DNA of 5,489 bases from contig JACQGJ010000348.1 in assembly GCA_016199605.1 (NCBI GenBank), positions 1-5,489 on the forward strand, read 5' to 3'. Below, piece by piece: positions 1 to 5,489 of this stretch. The notes beneath the pieces were generated by a model, which was given only the letters and a program-made list of their open reading frames with translations, searched no databases and was not told where the DNA came from. Both the position numbers and the translations under genes were made by a program. Position 1 is the first letter of the stretch. Each line of letters opens with the position of its first letter. Source of the stretch: Armatimonadota bacterium. Its GTDB lineage: Bacteria > Armatimonadota > Abditibacteriia > CG2-30-59-28.

Positions 1-17
1 CCTGCCCAAGGGGCAGG
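1..17. repeat. Perfect 7-bp GC-rich inverted repeat at the left edge
   Basis: CCTGCCC at 1-7 pairs with GGGCAGG at 11-17 across a 3-base loop (AAG). No T-run follows on the plus strand, so it is not a standard intrinsic terminator in that direction. For a minus-strand transcript the T-run would lie left of the window and cannot be seen. It could equally be chance structure inside the end of an upstream coding region. Confidence 0.35.
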
Positions 18-77
18 ACCACTCCGTTCGCAATGACATTCCCGGAACGAACTTACGAAAGGCTGCACTAAGGTTAG
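1..77 (+). other. Upstream region before the first gene; possible tail of an earlier gene
   Basis: No complete gene fits here. Two plus-strand frames are open from the left edge and stop inside the stretch: one at TGA 34-36 and one at TAA 69-71. The second would end only 6 bases before the next start, as close as the kinase-sigma junction. A third frame stays open to TGA 278-280, but it would overlap the first gene by about 200 bases. Too little is visible to decide which frame, if any, is coding. I see no clear -35/-10 promoter pair. Confidence 0.3.
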
Positions 78-1004
78 ATGGCCCTTTATTCGCGAGAATT
101 CATCGAAGGCATACGACCACGACAGTGGCAGAAGAACGGGCTTCTGCTTGCCGGGTTGGTCTTCGCGGGGAGATTCCGCAACCCCGAATCCGTCGCCGTG
201 CTGCTGGCAGACGTGACTCGCGTGATCGTCGCCGTCCTCGCCTTTTGCCTCTTCTCCAGCGCGACCTACCTCCTCAATGACATCACCGACCGTGAAAGCG
301 ACAAGTCGCATCCTGACAAATGCGAACGGCCCATTGCGTCGGGTCGTTTGCCCGTCTCCTCTGCGTTTGCGGGAGCCTGCACCCTCGCGGCCGTGGGCGC
401 GGCGCTCGCGGTGTACGTCTCCCTCCGGAGTGGAAGCTACGGTTTCCTTCTGATGTCGCTCTTCTATCTACTGCTCACCGTTTCCTATTCCTTCTGGTTC
501 AAGCACTGGGTGATCGTCGACGTACTCGTCCTGTCCGCTGGCTTTGTCCTCCGAGTGGCAGCCGGCTGTATGTCCCTCCCCGTCGAAATCTCTCCCTGGT
601 TGATCCTCTGCACCCTTTTCCTTGCCTTGTTCATGGGACTGTGCAAGAGGAGGCACGAGATTCTCTTGCTCGGTGAGAATTCGGTGTCAACCCGGAAGGT
701 CCTGCCCCACTACACCGCGCAACTGCTGGATCAAATGATTGCCGCGGTGACTGCCTTGACAATCATGGCCTATTCTTTATACACTTTCAACGCCGACCAC
801 ACCGTCTTTCTCGGTCGGGAGTCTCCCTGGGTCATGCTGACTATCCCGTTCGTGATGTACGGCGTGTTCCGTTACCTCTATCTCGTTTACCGGAAGGACT
901 TGGGAGGAACCCCCGAGGACGTTTTCACCGACCGGCCCATGCTGATCAACCTTCTCCTGTGGGGGTTGATTGTCGTGTATCTGAGCGTGAAAGCGCCCGG
1001 TTAG
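78..1004 (+). CDS. UbiA-family polyprenyl-phosphate transferase, decaprenyl-phosphate phosphoribosyltransferase-like
   Basis: This 308-residue integral membrane protein of the UbiA superfamily most resembles 5-phosphoribosyl-diphosphate:decaprenyl-phosphate phosphoribosyltransferases. Those enzymes move phosphoribose from PRPP onto a polyprenyl phosphate, the first step towards polyprenyl-phosphoryl ribose or arabinose donors. Visible signs are the N-terminal IRPRQWQKN (12-20) typical of this branch, and the first Asp motif N67-D68-x2-D71-x3-D75 followed by H78-P79, K81 and R84-P85. The second conserved block has Y137-S138, K142-H143, D148 and R159, with KRRHE at 190-194. Hydrophobic stretches repeat along its whole length, in line with the roughly nine helices of the family. 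The ATG directly follows an in-frame TAG (75-77), which fixes the start, with a modest AAGG ribosome site at 70-73. The exact prenyl acceptor and sugar donor are inferred. A different UbiA prenyltransferase activity is less likely given the H-P-x-K-x2-R-P block. Confidence 0.85.
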   Translation: MALYSREFIEGIRPRQWQKNGLLLAGLVFAGRFRNPESVAVLLADVTRVIVAVLAFCLFSSATYLLNDITDRESDKSHPDKCERPIASGRLPVSSAFAGACTLAAVGAALAVYVSLRSGSYGFLLMSLFYLLLTVSYSFWFKHWVIVDVLVLSAGFVLRVAAGCMSLPVEISPWLILCTLFLALFMGLCKRRHEILLLGENSVSTRKVLPHYTAQLLDQMIAAVTALTIMAYSLYTFNADHTVFLGRESPWVMLTIPFVMYGVFRYLYLVYRKDLGGTPEDVFTDRPMLINLLLWGLIVVYLSVKAPG

Positions 1005-1069
1005 AGGGTCAGCGGAGAGGCGGCCTGTCGAGGCAGCTCTGGTGAGTCGCCCGACCTGCATTCAGCCAC

Positions 1070-1771
1070 ATGCGAATATCGGTCTCCATACCTGCCTATG
1101 ATGAGCGAGAGAATGTGGAAAGGCTTCTCCCCAGTTTGCGGAGCCTTTGCCCCGAGGCGGACCTGATCGTCATTGACGACAACTCCCCTGACGGAACAGG
1201 CGATCTCGTGGAGACCCTCCGGCAGACAGATCTGCAGGTACACTTGATTCGAAGGCCCGGCAAAGACGGTTATGCGTCAGCTCTCAAAGCCGGGCATCAG
1301 TACGGCCTCGACCATGGTGCCGAGATTCTCTGCCAGATGGACGCGGACTGGTCCCACGACCCGAGAGTTCTTCCAGTCCTTTTGGGAAAGGCCGAGGAAT
1401 ATGATGTTGTTCTTGGGTCCCGCTACATTTCTGGTGGCGGAACGAAGAATTGGGGGGTATTTCGCCGGATTCTCAGCCGGGGGGGCAATGCCTTCGCGCG
1501 TGCCGCCCTGAAGCTTCCCCCCAAGGACTGTACCGGAGGATATCGGTGCTACCGGCGCGCGGCGGTCGAGCGCTCCGGGATCCTCGACGTCCGGGCTGAG
1601 GGCTATTGTTTTCAGATCGTCACACTATTCCAGTGTTACCGCGCCGGGCTTTCGATCCATGAGGTGCCGATTCTCTTCGAGGACCGGCGCTTCGGGAAAT
1701 CCAAGCTTTCGAAAGCCATCATCGTTGAAGCTTTCTTAGCCGTTTTGAAGCTCTGGCTGCGCGGACGGTAA
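1070..1771 (+). CDS. GT2 glycosyltransferase, polyprenyl-phosphate mannose synthase (DPM1/Ppm1)-like
   Basis: This 233-residue cytoplasmic or membrane-associated GT-A enzyme would transfer a sugar, probably mannose from GDP-mannose, to a polyprenyl phosphate, giving a lipid-linked donor for outer-face glycosylation. Motifs in order: PAYDERENVE (8-17), DDNSPDGTG (36-44), the metal-binding D91-A92-D93 in MDADWSHDP (90-98), GSRYISGGG (116-124), NW at 127-128, SRGGN (136-140), DCTGGYRCYRR (153-163), and F203-x2-R206 with GKSKLS (209-214). These are hallmarks of the dolichyl-phosphate mannosyltransferase family. It ends without C-terminal membrane helices, like the soluble type, and the length is normal. 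An in-frame TGA at 1043-1045 precedes the ATG and no better start exists. No clear ribosome site lies near the start. It follows the UbiA-like gene by 65 bases, and both enzymes use polyprenyl phosphate. The sugar could also be glucose or another hexose, which motifs alone do not settle. Confidence 0.87.
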   Translation: MRISVSIPAYDERENVERLLPSLRSLCPEADLIVIDDNSPDGTGDLVETLRQTDLQVHLIRRPGKDGYASALKAGHQYGLDHGAEILCQMDADWSHDPRVLPVLLGKAEEYDVVLGSRYISGGGTKNWGVFRRILSRGGNAFARAALKLPPKDCTGGYRCYRRAAVERSGILDVRAEGYCFQIVTLFQCYRAGLSIHEVPILFEDRRFGKSKLSKAIIVEAFLAVLKLWLRGR

Positions 1772-1801
1772 TCCCGTGACTGGCCGACCCTATCAATCAT
1801 C

Positions 1802-3493
1802 ATGGCACGAAAATCCGACGAGTTCCGCTATGAAGCTGTAGATCGTGAAGGGGAAGGCACTCTCTTTGTGGTTTACAAGGCACGCGACAGAGTCCTCAAC
1901 AAACCCGTTGCGTTGAAGGTCCTGCGGCAGCGCTACATGAAAGACCCCCTCTTTGCCGAAAACCTGCGCAAAGCTCTTCAAACGACCGTCGATTTGCCAC
2001 ATCCGGGCATCGCACGCGTCTACAGCACCGGTGAAGAAGACGGCCATCTGTATATTGCGGCAGAATACGTCCGTGGAGAGACGCTGGCGGAACGGCTTCG
2101 ACGCGAGTCTCCCCTTTCCCGGAAAGACGCCCTCTCCTTGTTGATCCAGATTTCTGAAGCAGTCTACCACGCGCACCAGAACGGTATCGTGCATGGCGAT
2201 CTACGACCAAAGAACATCCTCTGCGGGGCCGACGGTAAAGTGAAAGTCACCGATTTTGCCGTTGCCAACGCCTTCTTCAATGCCTATATGCTGCTGCCGG
2301 ACGTGATCCCTGACGCGGCTCGCTACATGTCCTCGGAAACGGCTCAGGGGGGAGCTGCCACAGCCTATTCCGACCAGTACTCGCTTGGAGTGATCGCTTA
2401 CCAGATGGTCACGGGCAGCGTTCCCTTCGATGGGAAATCGGTTAAAGTGATCCTGGACCAGCAGGTCTCGCGAAAGCCTTCGCCCCCCAGCAACTTTAAC
2501 CCTTCCGTCTCACCGGTAGTGGAGGACGCCATCATGAAGTTGCTGGCCAAGGATCCCCATGACCGGTACGCATCGTTCGGGGAGTTGCTGAAGGACCTCA
2601 GGCAGATCGAACAGGGCGGTGAGCCGGGAAGAGAAGTAAATGACTGGGGCAGCGCCGCCCTGCAGCGCCCCAAGCGAACCAACGCCCGGGAGCAGATCGC
2701 TCAGCCCGTCAGTCGGGAACCAGAGAGGTCCGGCCTTTCGGGTGCCGCTTGGAGTCTCGCTATCATCCTGGCCTCGATACTCCTCATCGTGGGTGTCGGC
2801 TACTTCTACGTGGCAACCACCCCTAAGGAGGTCGCCGTGCCGGACCTGGCTGGGAAGTCCATCGCCGAAGCCGAGGCGCTGCTTGAGTCCGCGAACCTGT
2901 TCTTCACGGAGGCCAGAAAAGAGTACGACCCGAAAGTGGCGGAAGGTTGCGTGATTGCCACCATGCCGCCTGCCGGTCGAAAGGTCAAGGAAGGTCGGAC
3001 CATCAGCGCGAGGGTCTCGCTCGGTCAAGAGCTGGTGCAAGTTCCTGACCTCAGGGAGATCCCTCTTGAGAAAGCGAAAGGGACCTTGAAGGAAGCCGGG
3101 CTGGCCCTCGGGGACGTGCAGGAAGTCTACAGTCCGCTGGTACCCAAAGGGCTCATTCTCTCTCAACTACCCGCGCCCATGGAGAAGGTCGGCAAGAGCA
3201 CGAACGTGTCCGTGCAGCGTAGCCGCGGCCCGGAGCCGGTCATTCCCGAGGATTCGTCTGCGGGCGGCGAACCCCCAAAAGAGCGATCGATTCATGTCGC
3301 AGTCGCCGTGCCTCAAGGATCGCCCCGTCAGGAAGTCAAGGTCGTGATCCACGACACCAACGGTTATCGCACCGTGTATCAGCAGATGCACAGTCCGGGC
3401 GACAAAATCGATGAGCAAGTCTCGGTCGTCGGTGACGTGGCGCTTGTCCGAGTGTACGTTGCAGGCGCCCTGGTCAGCGAGAAAGAACTGTAG
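1802..3493 (+). CDS. Membrane Ser/Thr protein kinase with two PASTA domains and divergent catalytic motifs
   Basis: This 563-residue receptor kinase has the PknB/PrkC layout. The cytoplasmic kinase domain spans about 10-270, followed by a polar juxtamembrane stretch. One membrane helix (about 316-338) is followed by outer PASTA repeats at about 343-408 and 411-475, and a C-terminal beta-rich domain (about 490-563) resembling the end of PrkC. Kept residues are a Gly loop (GEGTLFVVY, 17-25), K39 in VALKVL, D133 and N138 of the catalytic loop, D151, E179 and the DQYSLGV block (191-197). Odd changes are H-G-D for HRD (131-133), DFA for DFG (151-153), no obvious alpha-C Glu near 57-58, and no Ser/Thr from 152 to 176. 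PASTA domains bind muropeptides or lipid II in known kinases, so a cell-wall sensing role is inferred. The start sits 30 bases after the GT2 gene with no visible ribosome site. It may be a low-activity or scaffold kinase. Confidence 0.9.
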   Translation: MARKSDEFRYEAVDREGEGTLFVVYKARDRVLNKPVALKVLRQRYMKDPLFAENLRKALQTTVDLPHPGIARVYSTGEEDGHLYIAAEYVRGETLAERLRRESPLSRKDALSLLIQISEAVYHAHQNGIVHGDLRPKNILCGADGKVKVTDFAVANAFFNAYMLLPDVIPDAARYMSSETAQGGAATAYSDQYSLGVIAYQMVTGSVPFDGKSVKVILDQQVSRKPSPPSNFNPSVSPVVEDAIMKLLAKDPHDRYASFGELLKDLRQIEQGGEPGREVNDWGSAALQRPKRTNAREQIAQPVSREPERSGLSGAAWSLAIILASILLIVGVGYFYVATTPKEVAVPDLAGKSIAEAEALLESANLFFTEARKEYDPKVAEGCVIATMPPAGRKVKEGRTISARVSLGQELVQVPDLREIPLEKAKGTLKEAGLALGDVQEVYSPLVPKGLILSQLPAPMEKVGKSTNVSVQRSRGPEPVIPEDSSAGGEPPKERSIHVAVAVPQGSPRQEVKVVIHDTNGYRTVYQQMHSPGDKIDEQVSVVGDVALVRVYVAGALVSEKEL

Positions 3494-3498
3494 ACCGA

Positions 3499-4194
3499 AT
3501 GGCGGAACCCTTCGAATCGCATGATGAGAACTCCGGCCTCGACGAGGAGGTTGGGGCCACGGTCGCGCCGGGAGGACTTACCCAGCCTCTTGCCTCCACC
3601 CAGGAAGCAGAGGAGACCGCTTCACTGATCTCCCGATGCCAACAGGGGGATCTTGAGGCGTTCGACCGTCTGATGGAGTTACACCAATCCCGCATCTACA
3701 ATCTGGCCTTCCGCATGACCGGAAGCCGGGAAGATGCCTACGACATCACCCAGGATACTTTCCTCCGCGCCTACAATGCTCTGCCTCGTTTCCGAGGGGA
3801 GTCTTCTTTCTCAACCTGGATTTACAGAATCGGCTGCAATATCTGCCTGGACGAGATCAAACGGCGATCGCGGCAGAAGGTAAGAGTCATCTCCTCCACT
3901 GTTCAGACCGAAGCGGGTGGAGAGGAATACGACCTGATCGACCGGACCGGAGACTCGTCGTCCGATCCGCAGGAGATTTACGAACAACGAGAGAGGCAGC
4001 GTTTGATTCAGAAGACCATCGCCACGCTCCCTGAGCATCACCGGTCCGTGGTGATTCTGTACGACCTCCAGGGAGAGCCTTACGAGGAGATCGCCCAGAT
4101 CCTTGGGATCTCCATTGGGACCGTCAAGTCACGACTGAACCGCGCCCGGCTTACTCTGAAGAGTCGCCTTGAAGCATTGAGGGAACAAATCTGA
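3499..4194 (+). CDS. ECF-family RNA polymerase sigma factor (SigW/RpoE-like)
   Basis: This 231-residue group 4 sigma factor would direct RNA polymerase to a stress or envelope regulon. Region 2 spans about 41-124: GDLEAF (50-55), the helix with REDAYDITQDTF (77-88), then the promoter-melting and -10 recognition part RFRGESSFSTWIYRI (97-111) and DEIKRR (118-123). After an acidic linker (about 125-160), region 4 spans about 165-225 with LPEHHRSVV (177-185), YEEIAQILGIS (195-205) and the helix-turn-helix GTVKSRLNRAR (207-217). The first 40 residues are an acidic, Thr/Ser-containing extension that is longer than usual. The usual Glu in the region 2.2 D-A-E-D is Tyr81. The gene begins 5 bases after the kinase stop, suggesting translational coupling, since only a weak purine stretch (3479-3485) precedes it. 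The following gene is its likely anti-sigma factor. The ECF subgroup cannot be assigned by eye. Confidence 0.95.
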   Translation: MAEPFESHDENSGLDEEVGATVAPGGLTQPLASTQEAEETASLISRCQQGDLEAFDRLMELHQSRIYNLAFRMTGSREDAYDITQDTFLRAYNALPRFRGESSFSTWIYRIGCNICLDEIKRRSRQKVRVISSTVQTEAGGEEYDLIDRTGDSSSDPQEIYEQRERQRLIQKTIATLPEHHRSVVILYDLQGEPYEEIAQILGISIGTVKSRLNRARLTLKSRLEALREQI

Positions 4195-4196
4195 AA

Positions 4197-4258
4197 GGGA
4201 TTCTGTCAAAGGGGGCGCTATGGACAGGACGAAGGACACTGTAAGCGGGTGGAATCTT
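4197..4258 (+). promoter_or_regulatory. Possible RNA stem covering the anti-sigma ribosome site
   Basis: Bases 4197-4207 can pair continuously with 4248-4258 (11 pairs, five of them G-U), around a Watson-Crick core of GATTC (4199-4203) with GAATC (4252-4256). The right arm contains the anti-sigma ribosome site at 4248-4253. The loop holds the ribosome site and start of the 14-codon frame at 4220. Translation of that frame would open the right arm. The many wobble pairs and the 40-base loop make this tentative. Confidence 0.25.
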
Positions 4259-4264
4259 CCATGA
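4220..4264 (+). CDS. Possible 14-codon leader peptide ahead of the anti-sigma gene
   Basis: The frame reads MDRTKDTVSGWNLP then TGA. It is preceded by a good ribosome site, AAAGGGGG at 4208-4215, four bases before the ATG. This is better than the sites of most genes in the window. Its stop overlaps the anti-sigma start as ATGA (4261-4264), the classic arrangement for translational coupling. It fills most of the 66-base gap after the sigma gene. The peptide has no recognisable domain, so its role, if any, would be to deliver ribosomes to the anti-sigma start. A frame this short can arise by chance, so the case rests on the ribosome site and the overlap together. Confidence 0.3.
   Translation: MDRTKDTVSGWNLP
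4248..4253 (+). promoter_or_regulatory. Ribosome binding site of the anti-sigma gene
   Basis: GGTGGA lies 7 bases before the ATG at 4261 and supports that start. A GTG at 4249-4251 is in the same frame and would add four residues, but it sits inside this site and lacks a good one of its own. Confidence 0.55.
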
Positions 4265-5489
4265 ACTGCGCTGAAGTAAGGGCCATGTTTACGGGCTATC
4301 TCGACAGGTCGCTGCCGACGGAGCGTCGCGGCGGTGTTGACGAGCACCTGAGCGGATGCGAAAAATGTTCGGAGGACGTGAAAGCTCTCCGCAAACTGCT
4401 GGCGGACCTGCACACCTTCCAGCCGTTGACTCCGCCGGAGGACCTGCGTCGGCGAGTCCGTGCTCAGTTGCTGCAACGGCGGGCGGCCCGGACGCAAGCA
4501 GTCAACCACACGAGGGTCTTCTCCGTTCTGTCCGCCTGGCAGGCCAACGCCCGCGCTGCCTTATCCTACACCGGTCTCGGACTGGCCTCAGCCACGCTGG
4601 TATTCATCTTACTACTGGCCCCCAACGCGATTCGGCGGTTCCCCCGTGATCATAACGCCAACTCTCTCCACCCGTCGATCAAGAGCGATAGTCCTCCACC
4701 GTTGTCAGGACCACGCGTGATTGCCCAAGGGCCGGTCTCGCCTTCTGTGACCGCCGAGCCGGAGGCCAATCTGAAAGTCGGCCAAGGATCGACGGAAGGC
4801 TCCGCCTCTACAAGTGGAGGTCGGCAACCGGAGGGCGTCCGCAAGTCTGTACATGCCCAACCGGGCGTGACCTCACCCACGGGTCAGAAGCTCCTTGTGC
4901 TGGTACCCGAGGTGAACGCGGGTAAACGCGAGATTCGCGACGCAGGTTCAGGCAAGGCCGGCGGCGGCGCGGCGGGTCCCCCCTCGGGATCGACTGACTC
5001 GGTTTCCCCTCAAGAAACTACAATATCGTCGGCAATCGCCGGTGTTAAGTCGGCCGGCACCCAGGATTCCTCGGCGCAGGAAGCGCAGGGGCAACTGATG
5101 GCTCGTGTCGAGACTCCCCCGGAGCAGAAAGGGGGGGGCGAAGGACCTGGGTCCAACAGCTCTGGGACTGCCGCGGTAGCAGGGGGAGCCTCCTCCATTG
5201 GCGGAGGGGACCCCCAGGGAGGCGCAGCGAGAGGCCAGGATCAGACATCAATAGCGCGACAGGACAAAGTCCAATCCATGAGGTCTTCGGCCAAGGGGGG
5301 AGTTGGCGGAATGGTGAACGCCTCCTCCTTCGACCTTACCACCTTTCAGATTGAAGTCCCTTCCGAGGTACGCGTCGGTCGTTCCGTCGAGGTCAGAATT
5401 GCCATGACGCCGACTCAGAATCTACAGAAGGCCGTGGTGGAAGTCGAGTTGCCGAAGGAAGTTGCACTGGTGGTGGGTAACGTGCACCG
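4261..5489 (+). CDS. Zinc-finger anti-sigma factor with membrane helix, long linker and Ig-like region (partial, runs off right edge)
   Basis: The frame is open for 409 codons and continues past the window. Residues 1-50 form a zinc anti-sigma (ZAS) domain with C3, H29, C33 and C36. This H-x3-C-x2-C pattern and its spacing to the first Cys match my recollection of RsrA. An Arg-rich helical stretch (63-78) precedes one membrane segment at about 101-121. Residues 127-356 are a low-complexity Gly/Ser/Pro/Ala/Gln-rich stretch, expected outside the membrane. From 357 the sequence alternates in beta-strand fashion (FQIEVP, VEVRIAM, VVEVELP), like the start of an Ig-like or adhesin-type domain cut by the window edge. 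It should bind and hold the sigma factor encoded 66 bases upstream at the membrane until a signal releases it. Zinc ligands do not by themselves mean redox sensing. Expression may be coupled to the short frame at 4220-4264. Known ZAS proteins are usually far shorter. Confidence 0.85.
   Translation, partial: MNCAEVRAMFTGYLDRSLPTERRGGVDEHLSGCEKCSEDVKALRKLLADLHTFQPLTPPEDLRRRVRAQLLQRRAARTQAVNHTRVFSVLSAWQANARAALSYTGLGLASATLVFILLLAPNAIRRFPRDHNANSLHPSIKSDSPPPLSGPRVIAQGPVSPSVTAEPEANLKVGQGSTEGSASTSGGRQPEGVRKSVHAQPGVTSPTGQKLLVLVPEVNAGKREIRDAGSGKAGGGAAGPPSGSTDSVSPQETTISSAIAGVKSAGTQDSSAQEAQGQLMARVETPPEQKGGGEGPGSNSSGTAAVAGGASSIGGGDPQGGAARGQDQTSIARQDKVQSMRSSAKGGVGGMVNASSFDLTTFQIEVPSEVRVGRSVEVRIAMTPTQNLQKAVVEVELPKEVALVVGNVH
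5131..5138 (+). repeat. Run of eight G inside the anti-sigma linker
   Basis: Eight consecutive G bases encode part of a Gly-Gly-Gly stretch at about residues 291-293 of the anti-sigma protein, upstream of the Ig-like part. Runs of this length can slip in replication or cause sequencing errors. A gain or loss of one base would remove the outer C-terminal domain but leave the zinc and membrane parts. Confidence 0.6.

Noticed and set aside
25..52. Imperfect inverted repeat GTTCG/CGAAC upstream of the first gene, as a possible operator
   Set aside because: Only five bases pair across a 17-base gap and no matching copy is seen elsewhere in the window.
44..70. GGAAC at 44-48, resembling an ECF-type -35 element ahead of the first gene
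   Set aside because: The bases 16-17 downstream (around 65-71) do not match a CGTC/TCTA-type -10 element, and five bases are expected by chance.
2510..3166. Long minus-strand open frame (218 codons) across the kinase gene
   Set aside because: It lies opposite well-supported kinase, membrane and PASTA coding sequence, has no recognisable motif, and is a common side effect of GC-rich codon use. The same applies to minus-strand frames at 1793-2194 and 4129-4509.
4192..4263. Sigma stop TGA is in the same frame as the anti-sigma start, with 22 open codons between, hinting at a read-through fusion
   Set aside because: A gap of 22 codons free of stops is not rare at this GC content, a ribosome site precedes the anti-sigma ATG, and separate sigma and anti-sigma proteins are the norm.
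5131..5186. Four G runs that might form a G-quadruplex
   Set aside because: The loops between runs are about 10-15 bases, outside the usual range, and the runs encode Gly codons in a Gly-rich linker.
5190..5209. Seven-pair hairpin in the anti-sigma gene that could be a terminator
   Set aside because: It lies inside an open coding frame and is followed by a C/G-rich stretch with no T-run.

Overview
The window is a tightly packed, entirely plus-strand stretch of bacterial chromosome with fairly high GC (about 60% by eye). It holds four complete genes and a fifth that runs off the right edge. Family make-up (polyprenyl-phosphate sugar enzymes, a PASTA-type Ser/Thr kinase, an ECF sigma factor with a zinc anti-sigma factor) suits a high-GC Gram-positive-like or related deep lineage such as Actinobacteria, Armatimonadota, Chloroflexota or clostridial relatives. 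The sequence does not fix the phylum. No mobile elements, tRNA, rRNA or CRISPR are visible.

Layout: positions 1-77 are a short upstream stretch with a small hairpin and possibly the tail of an earlier gene. A UbiA-superfamily membrane transferase follows (78-1004), resembling decaprenyl-phosphate phosphoribosyltransferase. Next is a dolichyl/polyprenyl-phosphate-mannose-synthase-like GT2 glycosyltransferase (1070-1771). Third is a membrane Ser/Thr kinase with two PASTA repeats and a PrkC-like C-terminal domain (1802-3493). An ECF sigma factor (3499-4194) starts 5 bases after the kinase stop. The last gene (4261 to the window edge) is a zinc-finger anti-sigma factor with one membrane segment, a very long Gly/Ser/Pro-rich outer linker and the beginning of an Ig-like domain. 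A 14-codon reading frame (4220-4264) lies between sigma and anti-sigma and overlaps the anti-sigma start as ATGA.

How they may work together (inference): the first two enzymes would make lipid-linked sugar donors on the inner face of the membrane for cell-envelope polymers. The last three look like an envelope-sensing and transcription module: an outer PASTA/Ig-like sensor on a kinase, and a sigma factor held by an anti-sigma factor that also has an outer Ig-like region. Gaps of 65, 30, 5 and 66 bases on one strand suggest co-transcription. No convincing promoter or terminator is visible, so the main promoter probably lies left of the window.

Most notable points: the kinase has lost several regulatory motifs (HGD for HRD, DFA for DFG, no evident alpha-C Glu, no Ser/Thr in most of the activation loop) while keeping the catalytic residues. 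The anti-sigma factor has an exceptionally large extracytoplasmic part. The sigma/anti-sigma junction has a possible leader peptide with a stem that could cover the anti-sigma ribosome binding site.
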